From Ursus arctos (taxonomy: Eukaryota > Chordata > Mammalia > Carnivora > Ursidae): DNA of 64,000 bases. The position numbers and the translations under genes were made by a program. Below the pieces are notes generated by a model, which saw nothing but the letters and a program-made list of their open reading frames with translations, ran no database searches and was not told the DNA's origin. Every line of letters starts with the position of its first letter. Position 1 is the stretch's first letter. Where the stretch lies: positions 28,241,718-28,305,717 of the forward strand of contig NW_026622974.1 of the NCBI RefSeq assembly GCF_023065955.2, written 5' to 3'. Positions 10,281 through 22,009 of this stretch are shown piece after piece.

Positions 10281-11759
10281 GAGTAAGTCTGCAGGTACCT
10301 TTTTCCATCTATTATGAAATTTAGTAAAAGTTTCATTTTCTTGGGTAGTGTTTATGAATTAAAAGCAATGACTTTTTAAAATTGTAATTTAGTCATACTC
10401 TAAGTGGATTAGTAACCAGATTAATTTTATTTTAGAAACAATACAGAGATATATGTCATCAAGCCTCCTTGTGTCTACACTTGAATGACACCATGTAGCG
10501 TAGTGATGAGAACTTGGAATTTAGAGTTAGGAGATCTGGCAGTCCTGTAACCTAAAGACCTTTATGCTCTCAACACGGTATACTTTCCACTGCACATAAT
10601 CAGTACCTATATAAATAGGGCAGATTGGGTCCTAAGTATTAGTGACAACAAGAGATAGATTTGGTGAGCTTTAGGTCCCTGTCACCCCCATAGTTTGCAT
10701 CAGCCCTTCAACCTATTCTTTGATTTGGATAATGGATATTTTTCCCTGACTTGCTTAAAATATTATATACATGAAGCCTCAGAACAAGTCCTGTAACCTC
10801 TCTTTCCAATCAGATTATTGGCCTAAGCCATTTCCACAGAGAAATAATTCTGAGGGTAAAAGTTACGACAGAGTTCAATAGGAAGGCCATATTCCAAACC
10901 TCAATCAGAGTTTGCAATTGAGCTTTGGGGTAATCAGCCCATCTCAGAAGAAGATGAATGCAGAGTTTGGATGTGAGATGACATGGATCTTGGCCAGGTG
11001 GGGGCCCTGAGACGGAGATAAGGACTAGAGCCAAAAGACAATTCAAAGAGAAAGGCTGGGTAGGTTTGGTACTTGGGAGAACACGTGGCACAGAGAGAGG
11101 AAAACACAAAAGATGATTGCACATTTTTGGGTCTATGAAACGGATCATTTTGTGGAGAAGAGAGACGAATCCTACTGTAGACATGTGGAAGCCTATGTGG
11201 CCCTAAGTTATCTTAGACAAAATATTCTTTAGATTTCTTTAGACCTGGGTTGAAATGCTGGTCAGAGATTACAATTGGAGACATAGATGTAAGTGTAGAT
11301 GAGAAATAGCTTTGCTCATCCTTTTCTTTTACTAACATAACTCTCTTTATTCCTTTGACAACAGTGGGAGTTGGGATTTTTGCCATTACTTTTAGTTTAA
11401 TCTCTTGCAGTGTTTTGATGGTTAACAATGTTCTCTGGAAATGAGGTCTCCTACACCTGACCATGCATATGTCTACAGATGATTCAGGAAGAATGTTTCT
11501 ATCCCTTTCAGGTAGGCTGTGCTGTTTTTTCTGCCCCCGAAGTTCTTGCAAGGCTTCATGGTAGGTCTGGCTGGTATCAGAAATCTGATGAGAATAAAAT
11601 CCAAGAAAAGCCTAAACAGATCTCTTTTACACATTGTATAGACACAGCAACCAGATAAATACAATAATTTTAAAGATTTTTTAACAGTTTATGCTACCGT
11701 CCAGATGTAATTATATTTAATCTCTGGGGAGCCTACATTTTGCATTTAAATGGCATGAA
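10281..11759. other. Unassigned sequence
   Basis: A weak antisense MIR-like trace lies at about 10495-10560. The rest is unrecognised. It includes a minus-strand open frame (11213-11551) described separately. Confidence 0.4.
11213..11551 (-). other. Unrecognised open reading frame, 112 codons, not called as a gene
   Basis: The minus-strand frame is open from a non-ATG (TTG) codon to a stop at 11213. It stays open upstream to about 11613, where a stop sits in CTGTTTAG, an acceptor-like word. Composition is mixed (Lys, Arg, Gln, Glu, Ser), less AT-driven than other frames here. I recognise no family, and no ATG with good context or donor site defines an exon. It could be an old pseudogene fragment, part of an unrecognised repeat, or chance. 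Confidence 0.2.
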
Positions 11760-12540
11760 TAGTTTATTCTTTCCAGCAGACATTTGATAATACATGTTCC
11801 AGGCAGATTTCTAAGAGCTAGGGAAATAGTGTAGAATAAGATGGATAATACACTAATTTACATACTGGGGGGTAGAGAGGCAAAATACATGCGAACCAAC
11901 AAATGGAAGGTGATTTTATTTATTTTTTTAAAGATTTATTTATTTGATAGAGAGAGAGCACAAGCAAGTGAGCAGGAGAGAGAGGCAGAGGGAGAGGGAG
12001 AGAGAATCTCCAGCAGACCGTGCTGAGCTTGGAGCTGGACCCGCGGCTCCATCTCACGACCCTGAGATCATGACCTGAGCTGAAGCCAAGAATTGCATGC
12101 TAAGCCGGCTGCACCACCCAGTCGCCCCTGGAAGGTGATTTTAGATAGATTTAAGGTTATAAAGAATATAAAATGGGGTATTGTAATAGACAGTTTAAGG
12201 ATGTTGGGTTTAATTTAAAATAGGTAGTCAATAAGGAGGTGATTTTTGCATTTGGAGCTGAAAGACAAGAATATATTAGCTGGGTGAGGACATGGGTTGG
12301 CATTCCAGGGAGAGTGAAGAGTTAATACAAATTCCAAGGTGGAGACAAAGTTAGTTGGTCAAGGAACATAAAGTAGGACAATATGGCTGAGGTGGTTGTA
12401 GAAGGAGAGGCAGGAAGTATGGTTGGAGAGGTAGTCAGAGACAGGTCACATATGCCTGTGGGCCATGGCCGATGATATGAATTTTATTCCTAGTGCAGTG
12501 GGAATTTATGCAGAAGAGTGAGATGTAGTAATTCTAATTA
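11760..12540 (-). mobile_element. L2 LINE 3' region, antisense, split by a Can-SINE
   Basis: Reads as antisense L2. An end-like tract (CCAGCAGACATTTGATAATA, CCAGGCAGATTTCTAAGAGC) is followed, after the SINE, by CATTCCAGGGAGAGTGAAGA and GGCCATGGCCGATGATATGA-ATTTTATTCC, matching in order the antisense L2 tail. The L2 is ancient, and the SINE 11919-12128 inserted into it later. Confidence 0.6.
11919..12128 (-). mobile_element. Can-SINE, antisense
   Basis: Poly-T/GA-rich half, then ATGACCTGAGCTGAAGCCAA and CACCCAGTCGCCCC head. Perfect 15-bp TSD TGGAAGGTGATTTTA at 11904-11918 and 12129-12143. It splits an antisense L2. Confidence 0.95.
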
Positions 12541-12804
12541 ATCACTTTTTTTGTAATACCGTTGTTTTTCGTTATGTGTGTGTCTACCTTTTTATTTTCA
12601 TAAAAAGTTAGAAAGTTCTGTATTCTTCAGTTTTTATGTTAGAGTATTCCAACATCAGGGTAGAAATGTACATATTTTAGTTAGTAAAGAGATGCAGGAA
12701 ATGTTGTCAACTGTTTTATGTGTCTTTGAATGAGGGCAGAAGTACAGAGTGGGGAGGGGGAGTATTGATTTTGCCATGACAAATTTTAGAAAGGAGGTGA
12801 ATTC
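12541..12804. other. Unassigned sequence
   Basis: Nothing recognised in this short interval between the L2 and the next SINE. Confidence 0.5.
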
Positions 12805-12821
12805 ACAAATACAGAATTCTT

Positions 12822-13042
12822 TTTTAAAAAGATTTTATTTATTTATTTATTTATTTGAGAGAGAGCAAGAGAGCACGTGTGTGTAAATGAGGGGAGGGGC
12901 AGAGGGAGAGAGAGAGAATCTCAAGCAGACTCCATGCTGAGCAGGGAGCCCTGCAAGGGCTCAATTTCATGACCCTGAGATCATGACCTGACCCAAAACC
13001 TAGAGTCTGACATTTAACCAACTAAATAACCCAGGTGGCCCT
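12822..13042 (-). mobile_element. Can-SINE, older, antisense
   Basis: Antisense SINE with (TTTA)n tail, GA-rich half and degenerate head ACTAAATAACCCAGGTGGCC. TSD ACAAATACAGAATTCTT (12805-12821) against ACAAATATGGAATTCTT (13043-13059), two mismatches. Confidence 0.92.
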
Positions 13043-13059
13043 ACAAATATGGAATTCTT

Positions 13060-13989
13060 AAATAGTGAGGATTGACTGTATATACATATACATATATAAT
13101 TTTTGCTATTGTATCTATTTTTTCATTAGCATTATGTGGGGAAAAAATCTTTTTGTTTGACTTTTCATGAATCATTTTCCAAAAGTGAGACTGATAATGA
13201 TTGTTATAAACACAGTCTCCAGGAAGACTTTCCTCTTTACTTGGAAACTGACATTTTATTTTTTCTAGTCAAAGTGAAAAGTGTCAAACTGTCAGTGAAA
13301 GAATACCCAGAAAGTGGCAGTTCCCATCAACAAATGCACGAAGCATGCTAGGGTGTTTGTTCTCATAACCTGGGAGAGAAATTCAGAAATACTCAAATAG
13401 ATTTTTCCAGCAAGAAATGGGAGCACATTGATTTATGAGTCCCCATCCGCAACTATTGAAGATATAATGGAACTGAAGACAACTTGCTTCTTAACTTGGT
13501 GGTTATTATTTCTCTTGAAATACAAATATGATTTCATCCTCTATAAATCAATGAAAGTGTGGGTTGGTTATTTTTTTAAGCATTGTAAAAAGGAAATTGC
13601 ATCATAATAGCAGTCTTCAGATAAATAAGAACTACTGTCAGCATTTAAACCACAAATGGAATATCAAGACCTTAAATTATTGTTTTCAGATCTTTGTAAA
13701 GTTATGAAAAAAATTTGGAATGATCCAAACCAAAAATATACAAATAATCCAGAAAACTATGTATTCAATTGTTTTTATCTGGGCAGTATATGGAAACATT
13801 CTTAGGAAGAAATAATTTGGTGGAAACATGTAATTTTGACTTGTAAATTTGCAAATTAAAGCCAACAAAGAACATAATAGCAAAACATAAGTCATTTTTT
13901 TGGAAAAGGGCAACACTTTGTAGGACTGCTTGAATAGGAAGCTGCCCTCTAAAGCATGGTGTACTGAAAGGAGCATTGAGTGACTGCTA
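13060..13989. other. Unassigned AT-rich sequence
   Basis: Nothing recognised. A 71-codon plus frame (13136-13351) and a 109-codon minus frame (13686-14015) have no family match known to me. Confidence 0.45.
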
Positions 13990-14115
13990 GAGAGGGATTC
14001 CAGGACCAACTCCACTACTAATTAGTGGTATGTACTTGAGCCTAACATTTAGCTCCTCAGGTTTGGGCTTTCTAGCAGTCAAGTGTGGAGTCTATACTAC
14101 ATGATCTCTAATATC
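13990..14115 (-). mobile_element. MIR SINE fragment, antisense
   Basis: Order GGATTCCAGGACCAACTCC-ACTACTAATTAGTGG then GCTCCTCAGGTTTGGGC follows antisense MIR. Diverged. Confidence 0.5.
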
Positions 14116-14739
14116 TCAGCTCTAGGATTTTCTGAGGCTCCAGTACAAAATACCTATAGTAGACATTTGTTTATTTGAATTCCAGAATATTGCTCAGTGA
14201 TTCATTATGCATAAAATAAAGTAATAGAGTAATTCTAAAACCAAAATCCAGAAAGCTCTGACTATGGCAATTATATAATTTCTCACAAAACCAGATCACT
14301 TTTGAAAGGGTTGCTAAAATAATTAAAAATATATTCGTTTTTGAGATTGACCAACTACATATATATATATATATTCATCTACTAACAAATTGTTACTATA
14401 TTAGTTGATCTGTCTTTTTCAAAAACTATGTTAAAAATCAATATTCTTTTAAAAAATAACAGTACGTAAAAGCAATGTAAAACAATTCTTCATATTGCTT
14501 ATTTTAATTTTAAAAAATAGCATAAGTAGAACAGTTATTCCTGTTCCATATTCAAGAACTTTAATCAGTTTTATTTTAATCCAAATCTATTTCTGATACC
14601 ATGTCACTGGTATTTTTCCAGTGAATGTATTTGTTATTGCAATACTTTTTTTCATGACATTGCATGAAATCTTGCTTGAAGTTAACATTTTGTAGTTAAT
14701 AAATCTGAAAAGTTTTTTTTACATTAGACTTTTCTCTGT
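14116..14739. other. Unassigned AT-rich sequence
   Basis: No feature recognised apart from a short (AT)n run at about 14359-14374. Confidence 0.5.
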
Positions 14740-15044
14740 ATAATCTTCTTTTTTCATTATAATAATATTTTTTATTATGTTAGTCACCATACAGTACATC
14801 CCTGGTTTTTGATGTAAAGTTCCATGAATCATTAGTTGTGTACAACACCCAGTGCACCATGCAATACGTGCCCTCCTTACTACCCATCACCAGCCTATCC
14901 CATTCCCCCACCCACCTCCCCTCTGAAGCCCTCAGTTTGTTTCTCAGAGTCCATAGTCTCTCATGCTTCATTCCCCCTTCTGATTACCCCCCCTTCTTTA
15001 TCCCTTTCTTCTCCTACCAATCTGCCTAGTTCTTATGTTCCATA

Positions 15045-16074
15045 GACGAGAGAAACCATATGATAATTGTCTTTCTCTGCTTGACTTATTTCACTCAGCA
15101 TTATCTCCTCCAGTGCTGTCCATGTTGCAGCAAATGTTGAGAAATTGTTCTTTTTGATAGCTGAGTAATATTCCATTGCATATATGGACCACATCTTCTT
15201 GATCCAGTCATCTGTTGAAGGGCATCTCGGCTCCTTCCACGATTTAGCTATTGTGGACAATGCTGCTATGAACATTGGGGTGCATATGGCCCTTCTCTTC
15301 ACTACGTCTGTATCTTTGGGGTAAATACCCAGTAGTGTAATTGCTGGATCATAGGGTAGCTCAATTTTTAACTTTTTAAGGGACCTCCACACTGTTTTCC
15401 AGAGTGGCTGTACCAACTTGCATTCCCACCAACAATGTAGGAGGGATCCCCTTTCTCCACATCCTCTCCAACAACTGTTGTTTCTTGCCTTGTCAATTTT
15501 TGCCATTCTAAGTGGCGTAAGGTGGTATCTCAGTGTGGTTTTGATTTGAATTTCCCTGATGGCTAATGATTTTGAACATTTTTTCATGTATCTGTTAGCC
15601 ATTTGTAAGTCTTCATTGGAAAAGTGTCTATTCATATCTTCTGCCCATTTTATGATTTGTTTATTTGTTTCTTGTGTATTGAGTTTGAGAAGTTCTTTGT
15701 AGATCTTGGATACCAGCCTTTTTTCTGTAATGTCACTTGCAAATATATTCTCCCATTCTGTGGGCTGCCTCTTAGTTTTTTTGACTGTTTCCTTGGCTGT
15801 GCAGAAGTTTTTTATCTTGATGAAGTCCCACATGTTCATTTTATCTTTTGTTTCTCTTGCCTTTGGAGATGTGTCATGAAAAAGGTTGCTGTGGCCGATG
15901 TCGTAGAGGTTGCTGCCCATGCTCTCCTCTAGAATTTTGATGGATTCCTGTCTCACATCGAGGTCTTTCATCCATTTGGAGTTTATCTTTGTGTATGGTG
16001 TGAGAGAGTGGTCAAGTTTCATTCTTTTGCATGTAGCTGTCCAATTTTCCCAGCACCATTTATTGAAGAGACTG
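15045..16074 (-). pseudogene. L1 ORF2p C-terminal segment, open frame
   Basis: On the minus strand an uninterrupted frame of about 340 codons encodes the region after the reverse transcriptase core. It includes [20 protein letters not shown], the [20 protein letters not shown] stretch, the Cys/His motif [14 protein letters not shown], and the C-terminal [20 protein letters not shown]. The end, [19 protein letters not shown], is the usual ORF2 terminus. Without its 5' half (inverted alongside) it cannot make a working ORF2p. The extra N-terminal residues of the long frame (16075-16169) come from reading the inverted piece backwards. Confidence 0.85.
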
Positions 16075-16077
16075 CCA

Positions 16078-16779
16078 TTATTATTCAACATAGTACTAGA
16101 AGTCCTTGCAATAGCAATCAGACCACAAAAAGGGATAAAAGGTATCCAAATCGGCAAAGAAGAAGTCAAACTGTCTCTCTTTGCAGATGACAGGATACTC
16201 TATATGGAAAACCCAAAAGAATCCACCCCCAAACTACTAGAAGTTATAAAGCAATTCAGTAATGTGGCGGGATACAAAATCAATGCTCAGAAATCAGTTG
16301 CATTTCTATACACAAACAATGAGACTGAAGAAAGAGAAATTAGGGAATCCATCCCATTTACAATAGCACCAAAAATCATACGTTATCTTGGAATTAACTT
16401 AACCAGAGACGTAAAGGACCTATATTCTAGAAACTACAAATCACTCTTGAAAGACATTGAAGAAGACACAAAAAGATGGAAAAATATTCCATGCTCATGG
16501 ATCGGAAGAATTAATATAGTTAAAATGTCCATGCTACCCAGAGCAATCTACACTTTCAATGCAATCCCAATCAAAATACCAATGACATTTTTCAAAGAAC
16601 TGGAACAAACAGCCCTTAAATTTGTGTGGTACCAGAAAAGGCCACGAATCGCCAAGGAAGTGTTGAAAAGGAAAAACAAAGCTGGGGGCATCACAATGCT
16701 GGATTTCAAGTTGTACTACAAAGCTGTGATCACAAAGACAGCATGGTACTGGCACAAAAACAGACACATAGACCAATAG
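16078..16779 (+). pseudogene. L1 ORF2p reverse-transcriptase segment, inverted, open frame
   Basis: Plus-strand frame with the L1 RT active-site box FADD (in [13 protein letters not shown]) followed by [60 protein letters not shown] and [20 protein letters not shown]. It is open to 16779, where the frame stops after NRHIDQ. Sequence to 16879 is still L1. It belongs upstream of the 15045-16074 segment in an intact element and was flipped at insertion. Confidence 0.87.
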
Positions 16780-16890
16780 AACAGAATAGAGAACCCAGAA
16801 ATGGACCCTCGGCTCTTTGGGCAACTAATATTTGATAAAGCAGGAAAAAACATCCGGTGGGAAAAAGACAGTCTCTTCATAATCTTCTTT

Positions 16891-19174
16891 ATTGAGTAAA
16901 TGTTTTCTCTACAGATGCTAAGTTACCTGGAAAGTTCACAGCAAATTCTTGCTAAATACAGAACATTATCATTTCTATTTTTTTTGAAATGTATAAATAT
17001 TTCAACCCAAATATTTTCACAGATAGTGGTTTTTATTTTAATCTTTTAATTTCCTTAATAAATATTTTTAAAGAAAAATAATCAAAACGCATGTCTCTAT
17101 TTATAATCCTTTTGATTTTCTGCCAAATTTAGATGCTGCAAAATCATAAGAATATACATCTATCCAGTTAAATATAGGAACTGTATAAAAAGATTTCTCC
17201 CATGTCAAAATATTCCAAAGAGAAATTATAAAATTTCAAGATAAATTTTGTGCACTTTTGAGTTGTCATCGTTTAATTGATTCAGTGCCTCCTGTGCTTA
17301 TTTTATAAGGAGACATTTTGATGTCTTCTCAATTACAACTTTGTTTTTTAATAAGTGCACTTGATTAAAGTCTTTACATTCTATTTGTTTTGGTACTCCA
17401 TCTGTTGAATGATCTGATGAAAGATTTCCAATTTTAAACAGTGCAGTAGAAATACAAAGGACTCATTTGCGAAATGTTTCATTTGAATTGGAGGATACAT
17501 TCATTTATAGAATAATTCTTCAAAGTTCCGAACGTTTTTAAATCTAACTGACGGTAGGTAACAGAAAGTAAAAATGCTTTTTGCCATGCTGAAGACATTT
17601 TTTTTTGTATTCAATAGCTGCTTTGTAACAAAATTTTGAGGCACAATTACCCTGTGAAATATATAAAAATGGCATAAATTTTAACAACTGCAGTTTGTGT
17701 TTAGGCTGACAGAACCTTGTTTGAGGACGATTGTGAATTATGACTATGTTGCAATCAATTCTAGGTATATTTCTGCTGCTTTTGTTTTTTAGTAAGAGAA
17801 TATTATTTGTGTCATTATGCTCTGCTCCAACAAAATTAATATTTGTATTATTACCACAAAAACCAAATAACTTTATTTTCTGTGTTAATCTTTTCAATTG
17901 AATTTACAACAGCATTTGTAATAATAATATCAGAGAATTTAAATAGAGTGAATTTTTAAGTACATTGCTTTTACTCCATGAGGACACTAATCATTTTTTA
18001 AACCTTTCATGATTTGTCTGTGAAGTTTTTCCCTCTGCTAATGGAGCTGAGACATTAACAGCAGTTGTTTCAATTTTCTGTATGTTAAAAACAAATGAAC
18101 AAACTTGGAATCTAAAATGCAAAAATGAACAAAATTAATTTAGAATAGTCCATTTGATCTGAAGGAACAGGTAGTGCTTCTAGAGAAATGGATAAATATA
18201 TCATCTACAACTACATATACTCCCTTTTGGCACAGTTATTAAAAAAAACCCTAACATTTAAAAAGATAACCATACTTCTTCAGCATATTTGTATCTTTTG
18301 GTTTGCAGAAGTCGTATCGTTATGGCCTTTATGGTGGATAGTGACTGTCAAGGAACATCTTATGTATGGTACACGTTTATTATAAACTTTCTTGAGAAAT
18401 AGCAGCTCTATATTTTTTTATTTTAAATGTACCTTCCTTTTGCTAACCTCATTATTGTTGAAGAAGTTTATTAAAAAGTCATAAACAAAACATTACAGCC
18501 AAATAAATAGTTTTAGATTGCGTCATACAGTAAATGACCACGAGGCAACAAATGCGTAAGGATTTTTCTGTCCGTGTTCTGTGGCAGGGCTTAGCTTTGA
18601 TTTCTTGCATATATTTTATGTATCTCCACCCTCTGATTACTCTAAATATTTTCCATTGACCTCACCTGGTGGCCTAAGGAATTTATGCATCTCAAAGTCT
18701 AAAGTACCAGCCATAGCATGGCACACCTGTTGGCATGCCGACTTCAATTTTCCTCCCATTCTTACCGAAGATGAGGAGTGAGTAGTCCGCAGCCCTTCCT
18801 GCCCAGCGCTCTAAAATTTTATCAGTAAGCACTCTGCAAGCTGTCCTGGAAAAGTGAAGTATTCATTCCTCACATCAGGAGATAGTTGAAAAAAGAAAGA
18901 TGGTAGATTCTGGCAGTGTTTAAGATCTCTGTGTGATTCATGTGTTTCTCACACACAACTAGTTAAGAGATACCATGGCAGAAGTTAGAACTACCAGGTA
19001 GAATACCATCAAACCCAATCAAGCTAATTTTAATGGAAATTGTTAATAATCATAGCTGGTAAAAAAAAAAAATAACAACCTGGGACAAATACTTCATCAA
19101 CCAGGAAAACTGACATACATGGGTACCCTAAAAATAACTAAGCTTACTGGAATTTTACCTTACTGGAAGTTTGG
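16891..19174. other. Unassigned AT-rich sequence, 2.3 kb
   Basis: No repeat, RNA gene or coding exon recognised. A 117-codon minus frame (17544-17897) is Lys/Asn/Phe-rich, as expected from AT-rich DNA. This is one of the longest repeat-free stretches in the window. Confidence 0.5.
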
Positions 19175-19192
19175 AAACTATAGCAATTCTTT

Positions 19193-19367
19193 ACTTTTTT
19201 TTTTTTTAAGATTTTATTTATTTGAGAAAGAGAGCATGCAGCAGAAAGAGAGGGAGAAGCAGACTCCCCACTGAGCAGGGAACCCAATGGGGACTTGATC
19301 CCAGGACCCTGGGATCATGACCTGAGCCGAGACAGATGCTCAACCGACTGAGCCACCCAGGTGCCCA
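19193..19367 (-). mobile_element. Can-SINE, antisense
   Basis: Antisense copy, shorter GA-rich part. Perfect TSD AAACTATAGCAATTCTT: first copy at 19176-19192, second at 19368-19384. Confidence 0.94.
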
Positions 19368-19384
19368 AAACTATAGCAATTCTT

Positions 19385-19834
19385 AAAAGCGGTTCTTCAA
19401 CATTTTTTTTTTGTATCTAAATTTTTGTATGATTCTTGAGCATAGGCAGAACAAAAATTACAGAGTTGTGTTCTCATAAGACTGTGGCAAGAATTGTATA
19501 TGTAGGAAATTAGTAGTTTCTTATGCCTATCAGTTTAAATAAATGTTATTTTTAAACCTTTCTACTGTGCTCACTAGTTTTCTTAAATTGTTAGAAATTG
19601 ATTCCTTTATCCAAATCATATTACAGTATCGTACCCTAATATAACACTCTATACTCAGCACAACAGGCAAGACTAAATGAACCAAACATGGAACTTGCCT
19701 TCAAGAGCTTTACATTTTGGAAGGAGAGATAAAACACATGTTTTATATTTACACATGAGCACACATACTTGAGTACTTGACTCTTTTTCTTTTTTTATCA
19801 CTACTCATGCCATCATTCTTGCTGTTGGCTACCT
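19385..19834. other. Unassigned; weak antisense L2 trace
   Basis: About 19640-19745 (TACTCAGCACAACAGGC, GAACTTGCCTTCAAGAGC-TTTACATTTTGG) resembles the antisense L2 end. The rest is unrecognised. Confidence 0.35.
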
Positions 19835-20563
19835 CCTTTATGGTCTACCTGGTATCTAGGTCGCTCCACACTTGACTTCCTTCACTCCAGCCACCAACCA
19901 CACCAGTCATCCACTCCTACAGTCTTTCCTGTAACTCTGAATCGATAATGACTGTGTAAACTCCAAACTCTCAGTTTCAGGAATCTGAGTCTCCAACCAC
20001 TATCTCCTATCCATCCGGCTTACTTATTCCAGTAACTCCTACACCCACAATTTCTCACCCCTCCAGGAACTCGCCCCCTTGACTCTCTTTTTCACTGCAC
20101 AGCATCCTTTTTATAGTTCACTTTCTTCCTTTCATTGAAGGCCTTGGTTCCATATCCATCACTGTAATCACTTTCTCATAAATGGTCTTTCTTCTGTCTT
20201 ACTTTACTATATTCACCCAGAAAAGCACCAGCCCTGGATTCAACTCGCTGGAGAAAATAACTCTTCTCAGTGATCTCACATGAAATTAATAACCACGGTC
20301 TCCCAGGTGGTCTCCAGTACTGGCTCGTAGTCCTCCATTCTTCTACTAAATTTCTGTTCCCACACTCTAAGAAGGTTAATCTCCACTTTCTCTTCTTCAC
20401 ACCACTCCCAACTCTGACATATGACCTTAGACCATATATCACTGCTAAGTTGTAAACACTGACAAGACCCACCTCATCTCACCACCATTTCTTCAGACTA
20501 ACCTGCATTGATTCTGAGATTCTTGCTTCACCTCCTGTTAGGATAAGAAAAGTCTCTGATCCT

Positions 20564-20789
20564 GGGGGCGCCTGGGTGGCAAAGCGGTTGAGCGTCTGCC
20601 TTCAGCTCAGGGCGTGATCCCGGCGTTCTGGGATCGAGCCCCACATCAGGCTCCTCCGCTATGAGCCTGCTTCTTCCTCTCCCACTCCCCCTGCTTGTGT
20701 TCCCTCTCTCGCTGGCTGTCTCTATCTCTGTCGAATAAATAAATAAAACCTTAAGAAAAAAAAAAATCTAAAAAAAAAAAAAAAAAAAA
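20564..20789 (+). mobile_element. Can-SINE, young subfamily, sense, long A tail
   Basis: Near-consensus SINE with a compound tail: AAAACCTTAAG then A-run, TCT, and a second A-run to 20790. Perfect 18-bp TSD AGAAAAGTCTCTGATCCT at 20546-20563 and 20790-20807. Recent insertion into an old L2. Confidence 0.97.
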
Positions 20790-21387
20790 AGAAAAGTCTC
20801 TGATCCTACCTGAGGACAAACGCTACTTTTGGCTACTCAAGAACTTTGCTGACATAATTATCATATCTTGCTCTCTTTTTCAACTTCAATTGCTCCCTAC
20901 ATTGGATGGTTTCTAAAGGCATATAAAAATGCCTTAATATCTATTATATAAAAAAACACTTATTTCAAATTCTTCTATCATCCCATATTTTTACACTTCA
21001 TTTAAAAAAAAACTTCTAAAAAACACCTGTGCTTTTTTCCCCCTTTCTTGCCTTTGTATTCTTTCTTTATTTTATCCCAACCAGGCTTTGTTCATTAGCC
21101 CACAAAATTACCCACTTTTAGGGTAAACAGTGACTTCTATCTATTCTGGCGAGTCTACCAATCATGCTCCAGTCTCCTCTTGATTATTCAGCAATGTTTG
21201 ACACAAGGGAACAACCTCTCCCTCTTGTACCATTTTCTTGTCTTGGCTGACACCATAGTCTCTTGGGTTCCTCTCTATTTCACTGACTGCTCCTCTTCAT
21301 TCTCTACACTGGTTTCTTGCTCTCGGCCAGACATCAGAAGCAGAAGTTACCTTTCAGCTCAGTTCTGAGCCCTCTTCCTTTTTTTTG

Positions 21388-21588
21388 TAGCACAGAGGGA
21401 TTTTCTGACCTTGCATCAGAATTACCTGGGGTATTTGTTAAAACACAGAGTCATGGCCCACTTGCAGAGTTTCTGATTTGGTAGGTCCAGATGGGGCCAA
21501 GGAACTGGCAATTATAACAAGTTTCCAGGTAATAATGGCTGATGCTGCTGGCCCAGGGACTGCTCTTTGACAACTCCTGGTTTAGGGA
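21388..21588. mobile_element. MER5A-like hAT-Charlie element
   Basis: Order CATCAGAATTACCTGGGG, TTTGTTAAAACACAGAG, GAGTTTCTGATTTGGTAGGT, AACAAGTTTCCAGGTAATAA, GATGCTGCTGGCCCAGGGAC and TTTGACAACTCCTGG matches MER5A from end to end. Non-autonomous DNA transposon, ancient, inserted within L2 sequence. Confidence 0.8.
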
Positions 21589-21591
21589 AGC

Positions 21592-21768
21592 AGTTAAGCC
21601 AAATGCTTTGGAATTGGCCTGGCTTTCAGTCATACTCCACCTTTTATTACCTGTGCAGCCCTGGGCAAATGATTTGCCCTTTGTATTTCTTAATATGTTT
21701 ATTTGTAAAATAAAGACAGTACGAGTTGCCGGTTCAAGAGGTCTGAGAATTAAATGAGGATCCCATGA
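21592..21768 (-). mobile_element. MIR SINE, antisense
   Basis: CTGTGCAGCCCTGGGCAAAT, TTTGCCCTTTGTATTTCTTA, TTATTTGTAAAATAAAGACA and GAATTAAATGAGG follow antisense MIR in order. It abuts the MER5A-like element. Confidence 0.7.
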
Positions 21769-22009
21769 CTACAATACTTTTCTCCAAACTGTTCTTCCTT
21801 CTTACACTATTACCTCTCTAAAATCTATTTTCTGAAAGGTAGCGGGGCTGTGTTTTTAAAGACATATGTCAGGTCAGAATCATACTCTCTCCCATCTTGT
21901 CACTCCTTGCATCTAGTATAAAATGTCCGGCCCCATTCCAGATCACAGTCTCCTTGCTTCATCACGCATCTACCATATTGGTCTTTTTCTGCCCTAAGAA
22001 ATGTTCCAG

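Larger units (their letters stand above)
14752..16878 (-). mobile_element. Twin-primed (5'-inverted) carnivore L1
   Basis: One retrotransposition event in two head-opposed parts. The 3' part (14766-16074) is antisense: L1 3' UTR, then ORF2 C-terminus. The 5' part (about 16075-16879) is in the opposite, plus orientation and encodes the upstream reverse transcriptase region. TSD ATAATCTTCTTT occurs at 14740-14751 and 16879-16890. At the inversion point both parts share the 11-nt word CAGTCTCTTCA (16869-16879 on plus; 16064-16074 on minus). This is the expected structure of twin priming. Both parts remain open for hundreds of codons, so the insertion is young compared with the other L1s here. 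Confidence 0.93.

Noticed and set aside
15033..16169. 378-codon minus-strand frame, the longest in the window, as a host gene
   Set aside because: It is the L1 ORF2 C-terminus plus a spurious start read through the inverted L1 piece.
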